Source: Methyloligella halotolerans
GTDB taxonomy: Bacteria; Pseudomonadota; Alphaproteobacteria; Rhizobiales; Methyloligellaceae
Direction: 5' to 3'
Assembly: GCF_001708935.1 (NCBI RefSeq)
Contig: NZ_MASI01000002.1
Coordinates: 310,001 to 374,000 of the forward strand
Length of the DNA stretch: 64,000 bases
The notes under the pieces are model-generated. The model did not search any database, was not told where the DNA came from, and saw only the letters and a program-made list of their open reading frames with translations. A program made the translations under genes and the position numbers. Positions 9,642-19,382 of the stretch are shown one piece after another (the first letter of the stretch is position 1; each line of letters opens with the position of its first letter).

Positions 9642-10754
9642 CTACTGGGCGCTGGCGGCCTTTTTTCCCGTCTGGGCGTCAAGCTTCGGGATCTCGTAGG
9701 TCTGTCCGATCGGGATCGTGACCATCTCCTTCGCGTCGAGGTCGAAATCGTTCAGATCGACCTGGCGGAGCGCCTGGAAATCCTCGGTCTTGAAGAAGTA
9801 GCGCTTGCCCGTCATGTCGGCGATCGTGGACCACTCGGTGATCTCGTTGACGCCTTCGCCTTCGCGGACGAAGCCGGCCGGGATGTCGAAGTTGTTGACG
9901 ATGTGCTCGGCCATACGGACGCCGCTATCGGTGTCGGGCTGGACTTCCGCCGAGATGGCGTAGCCCAGGACACGGATAAAGCGCGAGGGCGGGGTCGGGT
10001 CGCCCGGCACGCCGAGCATGCCGCTGCCCTGGCCGAAGGATGCGATGGACTCGCCATCGATCTTCAGAGGCGGTGCGTTGAACGGCGAGAGCTTCACGTA
10101 GTTGCGCAGGTTCGTCAGATGCCAGTCGAAGCCGGGCGAGTTGGTCATCACGCCGAGCGGATTGTCGTAGACCTTTAGCTCACCGTCGACCGGCTCGATC
10201 ACGATGGAATTCCCCTCCGTGTCGTGGAGCGTGTAGTGCAGCGGCAGGGACTTGATACCGCCCACATCGAAGGGAAGGGGGAAGTCGGCAAGCTGAACAT
10301 CGGCGAGGGCTGCCTTGACCTCGGCGGTGGTGGCGAAGTTGGTGAGCGCCCAGCTCAGAAACTGCCACGGACCCATGGCCTTCTCGGCATGGGCCTTATC
10401 GGGGGGAGTATAGCCGGCATAGCCCGGGAAATAGAGGATGCCGCCGGTGAGGCCCTTCTCGTTCATGCCATCGACGATGAAGGGCGTGTCGACCACGTTC
10501 ATGCCGGTGGCGGCGTATTTCGCCTTCCACGTCCAGCCGCCCTTGCCGGTCTCGGTCGCCGCCTCGTAGGCGTAGCCCCGGGGGACCACGACAACCTCGG
10601 AGTTGAGCGGGACAGCGAACTCCATGGTGCGCCCGTAGATCGGGTCGCCATCCTTGGTTTTGATCAGGAAGCTTGTGCAGGCATTTGCGGCGGGCGCAAA
10701 GGCAAGGGAAACAGCGGCCGTGAGGCACGCGAGGCTGCGAAAGGTGGATCGCAT
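9642..10754 (-). CDS. exported choloylglycine hydrolase-family enzyme (linear amide C-N hydrolase), copy 1
   Basis: A 370-residue Ntn hydrolase. A Sec signal peptide ends AANA and is followed at once by CTSFLIKTKDGDPIYGRTME, so signal cleavage would expose the catalytic N-terminal Cys; Arg in YGRTME and the downstream Asp/Asn residues fit the family. The family includes bile salt hydrolases, penicillin V acylases and, in Gram-negatives, acylases active on N-acyl homoserine lactones. The substrate here is unknown. ATG 10754 was chosen over an earlier ATG because GGAG precedes it and it starts the signal peptide. A close paralogue lies immediately upstream. Confidence 0.88.
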   Translation of the reverse strand: MRSTFRSLACLTAAVSLAFAPAANACTSFLIKTKDGDPIYGRTMEFAVPLNSEVVVVPRGYAYEAATETGKGGWTWKAKYAATGMNVVDTPFIVDGMNEKGLTGGILYFPGYAGYTPPDKAHAEKAMGPWQFLSWALTNFATTAEVKAALADVQLADFPLPFDVGGIKSLPLHYTLHDTEGNSIVIEPVDGELKVYDNPLGVMTNSPGFDWHLTNLRNYVKLSPFNAPPLKIDGESIASFGQGSGMLGVPGDPTPPSRFIRVLGYAISAEVQPDTDSGVRMAEHIVNNFDIPAGFVREGEGVNEITEWSTIADMTGKRYFFKTEDFQALRQVDLNDFDLDAKEMVTIPIGQTYEIPKLDAQTGKKAASAQ

Positions 10755-10890
10755 TTCAGTCGCTCCGGACATGGGAATAATAAAACCGGACGCCACCTAA
10801 CCACATGATAGTAAATATCTTTGCTGCTTCGAGCGCTCTAATTATCTCGATTGAACTTTTTTCCCTCTCGGCGGTGCTCCGAAACCCGGC

Positions 10891-10925
10891 AAAAAGGAAA
10901 AGGCCGCGCCTCGCGGCACGGCCCT
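10891..10925 (-). terminator. intrinsic terminator downstream of hydrolase copy 2
   Basis: On the reverse strand, AAGGGCCG and CGGCCTT form a GC-rich stem that runs straight into CCTTTTCCTTTTT. It begins 25 bases past the stop of the copy-2 gene, so the two hydrolase paralogues are probably separate transcription units. Confidence 0.65.
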
Positions 10926-10950
10926 TCTTCGGTCCACAACGAGGCTGCGT

Positions 10951-12066
10951 TTACTGCAGGCTCGCGGAGTCCTTGTCCTTCGGCGGCTGGACCGTCGGGA
11001 TCTTGTTGACCTGATCGATGGAGATCTCCACCAGGTTTTTGGCGTCGAGATCGAAGTCATCCATATTGATCTGGCGCAGGGTCTGATCCTCGTAGGTCTT
11101 GAAGTAGTAGATCCTGTTCTTCGTGTCGGCGATCACGCTCCACTGGGTGATATCGTCGGGCGCGGCGGTGTCGGGGCGGGAATAGCCTTCCATCAGATCG
11201 AAGTTGTTCAGGATGTGCTCGGCCGTATTGACCGCTTTCTCGGCGTCAGGCTGGACCGCGGCGGAGATCGAGTAGGCGAGCACGCGGATGAAGCGCGACG
11301 GGGGAGTGGAATCGCCCGGAATGCCCAGCATGCCGCTGCCCACGCCCAACGATGAGATGGTCTGACCGTTGATCTTCAGGGGTTCGGCCGGATAGGGCGT
11401 AAGCTTCACGTAGTTGCGCAGATTGGTCAGGTGCCAATCGAAAGTCGGCGAGTTGGTGAGAACGCCCAGCGGATTATCGTAAACCTTGAGCTCGCCATTC
11501 ACCGGCTCGACGACGATGGAGTTCCCGCTCGCATCGTGCAGCGTGAAGTGAAGCGGGATCGATTTCAGGCCGCCCAGATCGAAAGGCGGTGCGAAATTGG
11601 CGAGCTGAATATCGGCGAGAGCCTTCTTCACCTCATCGACGGTTGCGTAGTTCGTGAGCGCCCAGGTCAGGACTTGCCAGGGCCCAATGGCTTTCTGCAG
11701 GTCTGCCTCTTTCGGATCCACGTAGCCGGCGTAACCGGGGAAGTAGAGCATTCCGCCGGCGAGACCCTTCTCGTTGATGCCATCGACGAGATCGGGGGTG
11801 CCGAGCCAGTTCATGCCGGTGGCGGCATATTTGCCGGTCCAACTCCAGCCCTTCTTGCCGGGCGCGGTGCTCGCTTCGTAGGTCATGCCGCGGGGAATGA
11901 CGGCGAGGTTCGACTTCAGTGGGATGCCGAACTCCATGGTGCGGCCGTAGATCGGGTCACCGTCCTTGGTCTTGATGAGGAAGCTCGTGCAGGCATTGGC
12001 CGTAGGGGCGAAAGCCAGGCAGGCCGCCGCAGTTACGCACAGAAGATTGCGCAGGGAAGGGAACAT
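10951..12066 (-). CDS. exported choloylglycine hydrolase-family enzyme (linear amide C-N hydrolase), copy 2
   Basis: A 371-residue paralogue of the neighbouring gene with the same layout: signal peptide ending PTANA, then the nucleophilic Cys of CTSFLIKTKDGDPIYGRTME. Long stretches are identical between copies (for example NSPGFDWHLTNLRNYVKL versus NSPTFDWHLTNLRNYVKL), while surface regions and C-termini differ. It is periplasmic by prediction; the natural amide substrate is unknown. The two genes lie in tandem on the same strand with an intervening terminator and about 196 bases of spacer. Confidence 0.88.
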   Translation of the reverse strand: MFPSLRNLLCVTAAACLAFAPTANACTSFLIKTKDGDPIYGRTMEFGIPLKSNLAVIPRGMTYEASTAPGKKGWSWTGKYAATGMNWLGTPDLVDGINEKGLAGGMLYFPGYAGYVDPKEADLQKAIGPWQVLTWALTNYATVDEVKKALADIQLANFAPPFDLGGLKSIPLHFTLHDASGNSIVVEPVNGELKVYDNPLGVLTNSPTFDWHLTNLRNYVKLTPYPAEPLKINGQTISSLGVGSGMLGIPGDSTPPSRFIRVLAYSISAAVQPDAEKAVNTAEHILNNFDLMEGYSRPDTAAPDDITQWSVIADTKNRIYYFKTYEDQTLRQINMDDFDLDAKNLVEISIDQVNKIPTVQPPKDKDSASLQ

Positions 12067-12157
12067 CGAAGCGTCTCCGAAAGGTCAAAACATCCAGCTG
12101 CGCGCAGGCTAGGGGCGGAATCTGAAAATCCTTTTCGGAAGATCGATTCAAGTTTCC

Positions 12158-12943
12158 TTATTTTGCGATTGGCGCGGGGGTTTTCGGCTTGAAAAGGCAG
12201 ATATCGGCGATCGCGCAGCGCCAGCATTCGGGCTTGCGGGCCTTGCAGATATAGCGGCCATGCAAGATCAGCCAGTGATGGGCGTGGAGCTTGTATCGGT
12301 CGGGCACGACCTTCTCCAGGCATAGCTCCACATCAAGGGGTGTCTTGCCGGGCGCGAGACCGGTCCGGTTGGAAACGCGGAAGATATGAGTGTCCACGGC
12401 GAGGGTGGGCTGTCCGAAGGCGACGTTGAGGACCACATTGGCCGTCTTCCGGCCGACGCCGGGGAGCGCTTCGAGCGCTTCCCGATCCTGAGGCACCACG
12501 CCGCCATAGTTTTCGGCGAGGGTTCTGGACAGGGCGACGATGTTCTTGGCCTTGCTCCTGAAGAGTCCGATGGTCTTGATCTTGTCGATCACCTGCTCAA
12601 CGTCGAGGCCGGCGAGTTTTTCCGGCGTGTCGGCCATGGCGAACAGGCCTGGCGTCGCCTTGTTGACCGAGGCGTCGGTCGCCTGGGCCGAAAGCACCAC
12701 GGCGATGAGCAAGGTGAAGGGATCTGAATATTCGAGCTCGCTTCGCGGGTCCGGATCGATCTCCTGAAACCGGCGGAACATCTCCTCGATTTGGAGCTTG
12801 CTTAGTTTGGACCGATAGACTTTCGCCCGGCGGGATTTCGCCTTTTTCGGCGCTTTTCTAGCCTCCCGCGGCGATTTCGCCTCGTCCTGCTGATTTGATT
12901 TGGGTTGAACCGCCACGCTCGGTCTTCTACCTAATTTCGGCAA
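12158..12943 (-). CDS. nth: endonuclease III
   Basis: A base-excision repair DNA glycosylase/AP lyase for oxidised pyrimidines. The helix-hairpin-helix LPGVGRKTANVV carries catalytic Lys166, and Asp184 is in VDTHIFRV. The 4Fe-4S cluster ligands are Cys233, Cys240, Cys243 and Cys249. The reading frame opens with TTG at 12943 and a basic N-terminal extension of about 45 residues compared with E. coli Nth. No in-frame ATG gives a full domain, so the exact start (TTG 12943 or a later GTG) is uncertain. Confidence 0.95.
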   Translation of the reverse strand: MPKLGRRPSVAVQPKSNQQDEAKSPREARKAPKKAKSRRAKVYRSKLSKLQIEEMFRRFQEIDPDPRSELEYSDPFTLLIAVVLSAQATDASVNKATPGLFAMADTPEKLAGLDVEQVIDKIKTIGLFRSKAKNIVALSRTLAENYGGVVPQDREALEALPGVGRKTANVVLNVAFGQPTLAVDTHIFRVSNRTGLAPGKTPLDVELCLEKVVPDRYKLHAHHWLILHGRYICKARKPECWRCAIADICLFKPKTPAPIAK

Positions 12944-12974
12944 GGAGGCATCTTATGGTGCCTAGCTAAGAGCT

Positions 12975-13498
12975 ATGACAGACCCGTCCCAGACGTCTCA
13001 AGAGGAATTCCCGCCAAAAGGGGAATTCGAGGCTCAAGAGGAGTCTCGGTTCCGGGCGTTGCTGACGCCCAACCGGTCGCTCGGCCCGATGGGGTTTCTT
13101 GTTCTGATGTGTTTCGTGTCCGGGATCAGCTTTTCCGCGGGGCTGATGTTCTGGATCATGGGCGCCTGGCCGATCATGGGCTTCTTCGGCCTGGACGTAG
13201 CGCTGATCTACTTCGCCTTCCGGGCCAGTTATAAGGCCGGGCGCTGCATGAGACCGTGGATCTCACCGACGATGCCCTGACGGTGACGCGGGTGCAGCCT
13301 TCGGGCCGGTCGCAGGCCTGGACTTTCAATCCGTATTGGGTGCGGGTCGCGGTGGAGCCGCGGGTGGGGCTCTGCAGCGAGATGTCGCTGGCAAGCCATG
13401 GCGAGAAGCTCGTCTTCGGCGCCTTCCTCACGGACGAGGAACGGGACGAATTCGCCCGAGCCCTCCGCTCGGCGATCGCCGAGGGGACCCGCGCCTAG
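12975..13498 (+). CDS. DUF2244 membrane protein, one frameshift
   Basis: Residues 1-90 start MTDPSQTSQEE and hold two transmembrane helices (about 40-62 and 66-85). The frame breaks at about 13243-13244, where GGGCGC is followed by TGCATGAG. Restoring one C gives LHETVDLTDDALTVTRV and continues in frame to the stop at 13498, for a 174-residue DUF2244 protein. Function is unknown; the family is widespread in alphaproteobacteria. The two halves fit together without loss of conserved sequence, so a single-base deletion in the sequence is likelier than real decay. Confidence 0.8.
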
Positions 13499-13592
13499 GA
13501 GCTCTCCACCCATTCCTCCACCCTGAATTCTCTGCGCAAGTTTCGGGTCGCTTCGCCGGCCTCCCGCTCCTAGGCTTCACGCTCATCAGGAG

Positions 13593-14495
13593 ATGGCCGT
13601 GCTGACCCAACCCCAATCGATCCCAATGGTAAAGACGACCCCGCATTCGCTCACCGGCAGCCTGTCGGATTACGAGCGGGTGTCGGCCGCTGTCCGTTTC
13701 GTCACGGAAAACGCGGAGGAGCAGCCGTCTCTGGAGCAGGTCGCACGCCATGTCGGGCTGAGCCCGTCGCATTTTCAGCGGCTCTTCAAGCGCTGGGCGG
13801 GTGTCAGCCCGAAGACCTTCCTGCAGGCCCTGACTCTGGATCGCGCGCGGGAGATGCTGCGGGATCGAACGAGCGTCTTGGAGACGGCGCATTCCGTCGG
13901 GCTCTCCGGCGGCAGCCGTCTGCACGACCTCTTCGTGACCCAGGAGGCGATGACGCCGGGGGCTTATAGCCGCGCCGGCGCCGGGCTCACCATCGCTTAC
14001 GGATTTCACGCCTCGCCCTTTGGCGAAGCGCTTCTGATGCAGACGCGCCACGGGCTGGTGGGCCTGGCCTTCTGCGACAACGCGGCCGTCCGTGCCGAGA
14101 CCTTCGAGGATATGCGGCGGCGCTGGCCACGTGCCGACTATGTGAACGATCAATCCGCGACCGCACGCACCGCGGTGGGACTGTTCGGGGAAACCTCGCC
14201 GGATCGAGAGCCGCTCCAGATCGTCCTGATCGGGACGGATTTCGAGCTGCGGGTCTGGCGGCAGCTCATGCAGGTGCCGACGGGGGAGGTGACGAGCTAC
14301 GGGCGGATCGCCGAGGCGATCGGACGCCCCGGCGCGGCGCGGGCGGTGGGTCGGGCGGTCGGCCGCAATCCGCTGTCCTTCGTGGTGCCCTGCCACCGGG
14401 CGCTTGGCCATGGGGGGTCGCTCACCGGCTATCATTGGGGGCTGGTGCGCAAGAGAGTCTTGTTGGGATGGGAAGCGGCGCGGCTGGCGCGCTAG
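13593..14495 (+). CDS. AraC-type HTH fused to O6-methylguanine-DNA methyltransferase (Ada-like)
   Basis: 300 residues in two parts. About 25-125 form an AraC-family double HTH (VARHVGLSPSHFQRLFKRWAG), and about 135-295 form an Ogt/Ada C-terminal methyltransferase with acceptor Cys267 in VPCHRAL. It transfers methyl groups from O6-methylguanine to itself and may regulate genes. The N-terminal Ada zinc domain that accepts methyl groups from phosphotriesters is absent, so classical Ada activation through Cys38 cannot occur. It abuts gpmA, convergent, with no intergenic base. Confidence 0.92.
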   Translation: MAVLTQPQSIPMVKTTPHSLTGSLSDYERVSAAVRFVTENAEEQPSLEQVARHVGLSPSHFQRLFKRWAGVSPKTFLQALTLDRAREMLRDRTSVLETAHSVGLSGGSRLHDLFVTQEAMTPGAYSRAGAGLTIAYGFHASPFGEALLMQTRHGLVGLAFCDNAAVRAETFEDMRRRWPRADYVNDQSATARTAVGLFGETSPDREPLQIVLIGTDFELRVWRQLMQVPTGEVTSYGRIAEAIGRPGAARAVGRAVGRNPLSFVVPCHRALGHGGSLTGYHWGLVRKRVLLGWEAARLAR

Positions 14496-15134
14496 CTATT
14501 CCTCGTCCTTGAGGTCGTAACGCTTGGCGATGCTGCCGTCCTCGTTGAGGCGATAGATACGCGGAACGGCGGTGGCGAGGCTCAGCTCCTCGATCTGCTC
14601 GGGGCTCATTCCCTCCAGCTCCATGATGAGCGACCGCAACGAGTTGCCATGGGCGGCGACCAGCACAGATTTTCCGGAGACCACCTCTGGCAGGATGCTC
14701 GTCTCCACGAAGGGTATCACCCGCTCCGCCGTGGTCTTGAGGCTTTCGCCCCCGGGCGGCGTCGCCTCGAAGCTGCGGCGCCAGGTGCGGACCTGGTCCT
14801 CGCCCCAGCGCTCGGCGGCTTCGGCCTTGTTAAGACCGCAGAGGTCACCGTAGTGGCGCTCGTTCAGAGCAGCATCCTCGATGACGGGAATATCCTGCTG
14901 GCCGAGCTCGTCGAGGATCAGCCGGCAGGTGTTCTTCGCGCGCTGTAGAGCGCTCGTGAAGGCGAGATCGAAACGGAACCCGTGGATCTTCAGCGCCTTC
15001 CCCGCCCGCTGGGCCTCCTTTATGCCTAGCGACGTGAGGGCGACATCGTGCCAACCGGTGAAAAGGTTCGCTTCGTTCCATTCGCTCTGTCCGTGGCGGA
15101 CCAGCACCAGCGTCCTTTTCAGCCTTTCCGTCAT
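14496..15134 (-). CDS. gpmA: 2,3-bisphosphoglycerate-dependent phosphoglycerate mutase
   Basis: A 212-residue histidine phosphatase-fold mutase that interconverts 3- and 2-phosphoglycerate. The phosphohistidine motif LVRHGQSEWN holds His14, FTGWHDVALT follows, and the second catalytic His is in AAHGNS. The shorter length versus E. coli GpmA is common in alphaproteobacteria. It starts 4 bases after dapB and is probably co-transcribed with it. Confidence 0.95.
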   Translation of the reverse strand: MTERLKRTLVLVRHGQSEWNEANLFTGWHDVALTSLGIKEAQRAGKALKIHGFRFDLAFTSALQRAKNTCRLILDELGQQDIPVIEDAALNERHYGDLCGLNKAEAAERWGEDQVRTWRRSFEATPPGGESLKTTAERVIPFVETSILPEVVSGKSVLVAAHGNSLRSLIMELEGMSPEQIEELSLATAVPRIYRLNEDGSIAKRYDLKDEE

Positions 15135-15138
15135 CGCA

Positions 15139-15951
15139 TCACAATCCGAGAACGTCGGCCATCGAATAGAGGCCCGGCGGTTTGCCGAAGCCCCATAACG
15201 CGGCTTTCACGGCGCCGCGGGAGAAGATGCCGCGGTCGGTGGCGATATGGCCGAGCTCTATGCGCTCGCCCGGACCGACGAAGACGATCTTGTGCTCACC
15301 GACCACGTCGCCGCCCCGCATGCAGGAAAAGCCGATATCGCCTTCGCCGCGCTCGCCGGTCTGGCCTTCGCGAGCGAACACGCCCTTTTCCTTGAGAGAG
15401 ACGCCTCGCGCCTTCGCGGCCGCTTCGCCGAGCATCAGGGCCGTGCCCGACGGAGCATCTTTCTTGTGCCGGTGGTGCAGCTCCACGATCTCGATATCGA
15501 AGCTTTCGTCCAAAGCCTTCGCCACCTTCTCCGTGAGGTTCGCGAGCAGGTTCACACCCATGCTCATATTGCCCGCCCGGATGATGGTCGCGTGACGGCT
15601 CGCCGCCTTCAGGGCATCGACGTCCTCGTCCGAGAGGCCCGTCGTTCCGATCACGTGCACGATGCGAGCCTGAGCCGACAGTGCCGCAAACTCTACGGTC
15701 GCCTTGGGGCTGGTGAAATCGAGGACGGCCTGGACCTCGGCGAAGAGCGGAACCGGGTTGTCCGTGATGGTGACCCCGAGGGGCTCAAGGCCGGCCACCT
15801 CGCCGATATCCTTGCCGATGAACTCCGAACCCGGCTGCTCGACGCCGCCGGCGACGGTGCATCCGGGCGTCTCGGCGACAGCCCGGGTCAGGGCTTGGCC
15901 CATGCGTCCGCCAGCGCCGAGCACCGCGATCTTCATATCTTGGTCTGACAT
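15139..15951 (-). CDS. dapB: 4-hydroxy-tetrahydrodipicolinate reductase
   Basis: DapB reduces 4-hydroxy-tetrahydrodipicolinate in the lysine/diaminopimelate pathway. The 270 residues show the dinucleotide-binding loop GAGGRMGQ (12-19), the catalytic [13 protein letters not shown] segment and a late [10 protein letters not shown] stretch. It is the first gene of a dapB-gpmA pair. Confidence 0.97.
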   Translation of the reverse strand: MSDQDMKIAVLGAGGRMGQALTRAVAETPGCTVAGGVEQPGSEFIGKDIGEVAGLEPLGVTITDNPVPLFAEVQAVLDFTSPKATVEFAALSAQARIVHVIGTTGLSDEDVDALKAASRHATIIRAGNMSMGVNLLANLTEKVAKALDESFDIEIVELHHRHKKDAPSGTALMLGEAAAKARGVSLKEKGVFAREGQTGERGEGDIGFSCMRGGDVVGEHKIVFVGPGERIELGHIATDRGIFSRGAVKAALWGFGKPPGLYSMADVLGL

Positions 15952-16117
15952 TGTCGAAAGCGCGTTGCTTTGAGGAGAGATTCACTCGGCGCGCAGGGCG
16001 CCACCGCCGTTCTAAGACTTGACTTGCCCGGTCACAAGCCCGGAGCGGGAATTGTTTCCCGTCCAGAAGGCGAATTCATGATCGGGCCGTGGGCGGGGGA
16101 TGCGAGGTTCGCTTATT

Positions 16118-18179
16118 TCAAGCGACCAGGGAGGATTTTGGTTCCCGCGCGCCGTGCTCCGGGACCTCGTCCTCCGGCGCGCCGTAGTAGAAGCCCTGAA
16201 CCTGATTGCAACCCCATTGGCGCAGGGTCTCGGCCTGGGCTGCGTTCTCGACGCCTTCCGCCGTAATGGTCACGTGGAGCGACTTACCCAGCCCCACGAT
16301 GCTGCTGACGATGCGCCCGCTTCGGCATTCTGGCCCAGGGACTCGACGAAGGATTTGTCGATCTTGATCTTCTTGAGGGGGAAGCGGGTGAGATAGCTGA
16401 GGCTCGAATAGCCGGTGCCGAAATCGTCCATGGCGATGGAGACGCCGAGCTGGTCGAGGGCCTCCAGCATGGCGACAACGGAATCTGTGTTCTGAAGGAG
16501 CAGCTTCTCGGTGATCTCCAGCTCGAGGCGGGACGGGTCGAGACCGGTTTCCTCAAGCACACGCTTCACCATGGCGACGACGTTCTGGACCTTGAACTGC
16601 GCCGGCGAGAGATTGACCGCGAGCTTTGCGTCGTCGTCCCAGGTGGTGGCGTAGTGGCACGCGGTCCGCAGGATCCATTCGCCGATAGGCGCGATGAGCC
16701 CGGTCTCCTCGGCAAGTGGAAGGAAGACGGATGGGGGAACGTCGCCGTCGGTCGGGTGCCGCCAGCGGGCGAGCGCCTCGTATCCGGTCAGTTCGCCGGA
16801 CTGGAGATCGAACTGGGGCTGATACTCGACGCGCAGCTCGCCTTTTCGAACGGCGACCCGGAGATCGTTCTCGAGGCGACGGCGCTTCTGAAGGGCCGCA
16901 TCCATGGAGGGTTCGAAGAAGCGGAAGGTGTTCCGGCCGTCCTGTTTCGCCCGGTAAAGGGCGAGGTCGGCGTTCTTGAGCAGCTCGTCGCCGGTGGTGC
17001 CGTCGTCGGGCCCGATCGCGATGCCGATGCTGCCGGAGCTGACGATTTCGTGGCCATCGAGATCGTAGGTCTCGCTCAGGGCGGTGGTGATCCGCCGCGC
17101 CATGGGGAGGATGTCCTCCGGCGTCTCGAGCTGTTCGGCAACGATGGCGAACTCGTCGCCGCCGAGGCGCCCCACGAGATCGACCTCACGGACATTGGTG
17201 CGCAGCGCGCGGAAACCTCTTGCAGCAGCAGATCGCCGGTGGGGTGACCGAGGGTGTCGTTGATATCCTTGAACCGGTCCAGGTCGAGACAGAGGACCGC
17301 CATATAGGTCCCATGGCGGGCGCACCGGCTGACGGCGCGATCAAGGGTTTGCCGCAGCTGGAGCCTGTTCGGCAGTCCGGTGAGGGAATCGTGCAGGGCA
17401 AGGAAGCGGATCTGGTCCTCAGCCTTCCAGCGCTCGCGAATGCGCCGGGAGGCGATAGCGGCCGGAACGGAGAAGCCCATGACGATCAGCAGGCTGGTGG
17501 CGAAGCTCACGACGGTGAGGGCGGTGTCGGTCATATCCGCCGCGGCGCGCTGATCGATCCGGAACGCGTAGACCCGATCCAGGCTGCCGTCCTGGGAGCG
17601 CACCGGAACGAAGGCGAGGGGTTCGGCCGGGCCGCTGTCGAAACCGTCCGAGAATTGCAGATGTCCGGTTTCGATCGCCTGATCGAGCCCGGCTTGCGCG
17701 GCCGGGTCCTTCAAGGCCTCGGCGAAGGACTTGCCGTCGAAGTTCCCGCCTGTGGCCAGCAACTTGCGGTTGGGCGACAGAATGGCGAAGCCGTCGAGGC
17801 GGCTCACGTAATCGTCGGGGTTGCTGGCGCCGTTATTGCCGATCCAGTCGAGCATGAGGTTTTCAAGACCACCGCCGCGAGGGTCGGTCTTATGAAGATC
17901 GTAGACGTCGGCGCTGGCGACCGAATTGGCGTGCTGAGCCAAGGCATCGGGGGCCAAGACGCGGGTCTGAAGCCCCAGAACCTCGTTGTCGAGCTTGCCG
18001 CTTTTCGAAAGGCTTGTGTCGACCACCTTCGTCCAGCTGATGGTCGCGTCGCGCGCATCCGTCTGGAGGACGTGCTGAAGAGTCGTCCGTCCGGTCAAAA
18101 CGCCCGCCACGACCGTCAGCAGGCCGAGGATGACAAGGCCGATCATTATCAGCCGGTCACGTCCAGCAAAGTCAGGCAT
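16118..18179 (-). CDS. GGDEF-EAL cyclic-di-GMP protein, two frameshifts
   Basis: Reconstructed to about 687 residues. An N-terminal helix (about 10-30), a periplasmic sensor region and a second helix near 220 precede a GGDEF domain with intact GRLGGDEFAIV and an EAL domain with YEALARWRH and TAEGVEN. Both active-site signatures look competent for making and degrading c-di-GMP. The frame breaks inside GGDEF at about 17204-17206 (GCGCGC then TGCGC) and near the C-terminus at about 16313-16317. Each is repaired by one extra C on the coding strand. Without repair the ORFs would be 367 and 351 residues. Confidence 0.85.
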
Positions 18180-18275
18180 TTACGAAGCGCTCCCATAGCC
18201 GCAAGCCAATGAGCGCTTATAGAGGCGTTGTGTTAAGACCAGACCAATTGAGGCAGTTAGCGGCTGGTTAAAAAA

Positions 18276-18782
18276 TTACCTCCAAGCGAAGGCAATCTTT
18301 CGCAAGGTAGCGTCGCCGAAATGCTCGGTGCCTTCCGCCACAGGCTCCCCGCCGCGGTTCAGGTAGAAGCTGCAAGCCGCGTCGTTGTCCGCGAGAGCCC
18401 AAACGACAAGCCCTTTCACGCCCGCATTTGCCAGGCATTTCCGCGCGCCGGAGAACAGCTGCTCGCCGAAGCCGAGACCCTGGTAAATGGGATGGATGTA
18501 AAGCTCGTAGATCTCGCCCTGGAAGGCCGAGCGGCGAAGCCGGCTGCGTCCATAAGTTGCATAGCCCAAGGCCTCGCCACCGAAGTCGAGGACCAGCATT
18601 GCGTTCTTGCGGACCACGGCGGTGTCCCACCATCCGGGGCCGCGCAAAGCGATCATGCGTTCGAGCTGCTTATGGGGAATGATGCCCTGATAGGCGCCGC
18701 GCCATGCGTCTGCATAGACTTCCGCGAGCTTGGGCGAATCGTCAGGACGCCCTCTTCGGATCTGCGCGACCTTCGTCTCCAT
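18276..18782 (-). CDS. GNAT-family N-acetyltransferase
   Basis: A 168-residue single-domain GNAT protein. The acetyl-CoA-binding motif A is seen as YELYIHPIYQGLGFGEQLF, followed by VWALADNDAACSFYLNRGG. The substrate cannot be inferred. Neighbours (a GGDEF-EAL gene and a small exported protein gene) do not indicate a pathway. Confidence 0.85.
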   Translation of the reverse strand: METKVAQIRRGRPDDSPKLAEVYADAWRGAYQGIIPHKQLERMIALRGPGWWDTAVVRKNAMLVLDFGGEALGYATYGRSRLRRSAFQGEIYELYIHPIYQGLGFGEQLFSGARKCLANAGVKGLVVWALADNDAACSFYLNRGGEPVAEGTEHFGDATLRKIAFAWR

Positions 18783-18860
18783 AAGTGAAGATTAGCCACT
18801 GCTTCGACGATTCGCAAAGACAATGCGTGCTTGACTTGCGCGCAGGAGGCGCTCTCACGC

Positions 18861-18890
18861 AAAAGGGCCGGACATCGGCTGCCCGGCCCT
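18861..18890 (-). terminator. intrinsic terminator of the small exported protein gene
   Basis: On the reverse strand AGGGCCGG and CCGGCCCT form a perfect 8-bp stem with a 10-11 base loop, followed by TTTT at 18864-18861. It starts 34 bases past the stop at 18924. Confidence 0.75.
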
Positions 18891-18923
18891 CCGCATCATC
18901 GAAAATATCGATGAATTCGTTCC

Positions 18924-19193
18924 TCAGTCGCGGGACATCACCAGGATATTGAAGTCCTCATCCAGCTTGATGTCGTACGGGCCGATATCGCATTCCGCGT
19001 CATCGATCTCGTAGATGCCGGACTTCTCGGCATCGTAGTCGCCGCCCTTGCAGCCGATCTTGGCGAGGGTCTCTTCGATCTTCTTCACCGCCTCGTCGGA
19101 CGGCGGAATGTCCTCGTCGGCAAGGGCGGCATGGGAGAAGGAGAGCGTGCCGGCGATAGCCAGGATCGCGGAGAAGGTCGTGATCTTGAACAT
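18924..19193 (-). CDS. small exported PepSY-like protein
   Basis: An 89-residue protein with a Sec signal peptide (1-25, ending AALA/DE) and an acidic mature part of about 64 residues. That part contains two cysteines (IGCKGG and AECDIG), which could form one disulfide. The layout of a short helix followed by a strand pattern ending LDEDFNILVMSRD is reminiscent of PepSY-like periplasmic domains, but the match is by pattern only. ATG 19193 is set by AGAGGA 6 bases upstream. Confidence 0.7.
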   Translation of the reverse strand: MFKITTFSAILAIAGTLSFSHAALADEDIPPSDEAVKKIEETLAKIGCKGGDYDAEKSGIYEIDDAECDIGPYDIKLDEDFNILVMSRD

Positions 19194-19382
19194 TGGAAGT
19201 CCTCTTATGGGTTGGTTCGGCAATCGGGGCCGCAGGTAAATCGCGGCATCAATTTGCCAACCCATAAGAGCGAAGATCCCGAACGGCTGGGAGATGGTCC
19301 CGGTCAACTGGTGAAAACCAAGCAACGATTTTCGGGATAATCCGGCAACCGATTTACCATATCGGCTCCGGGTGAGGCGTAA

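Noticed and set aside
12949..12951. ATG near the nth start
   Set aside because: It is out of frame with nth by two bases.
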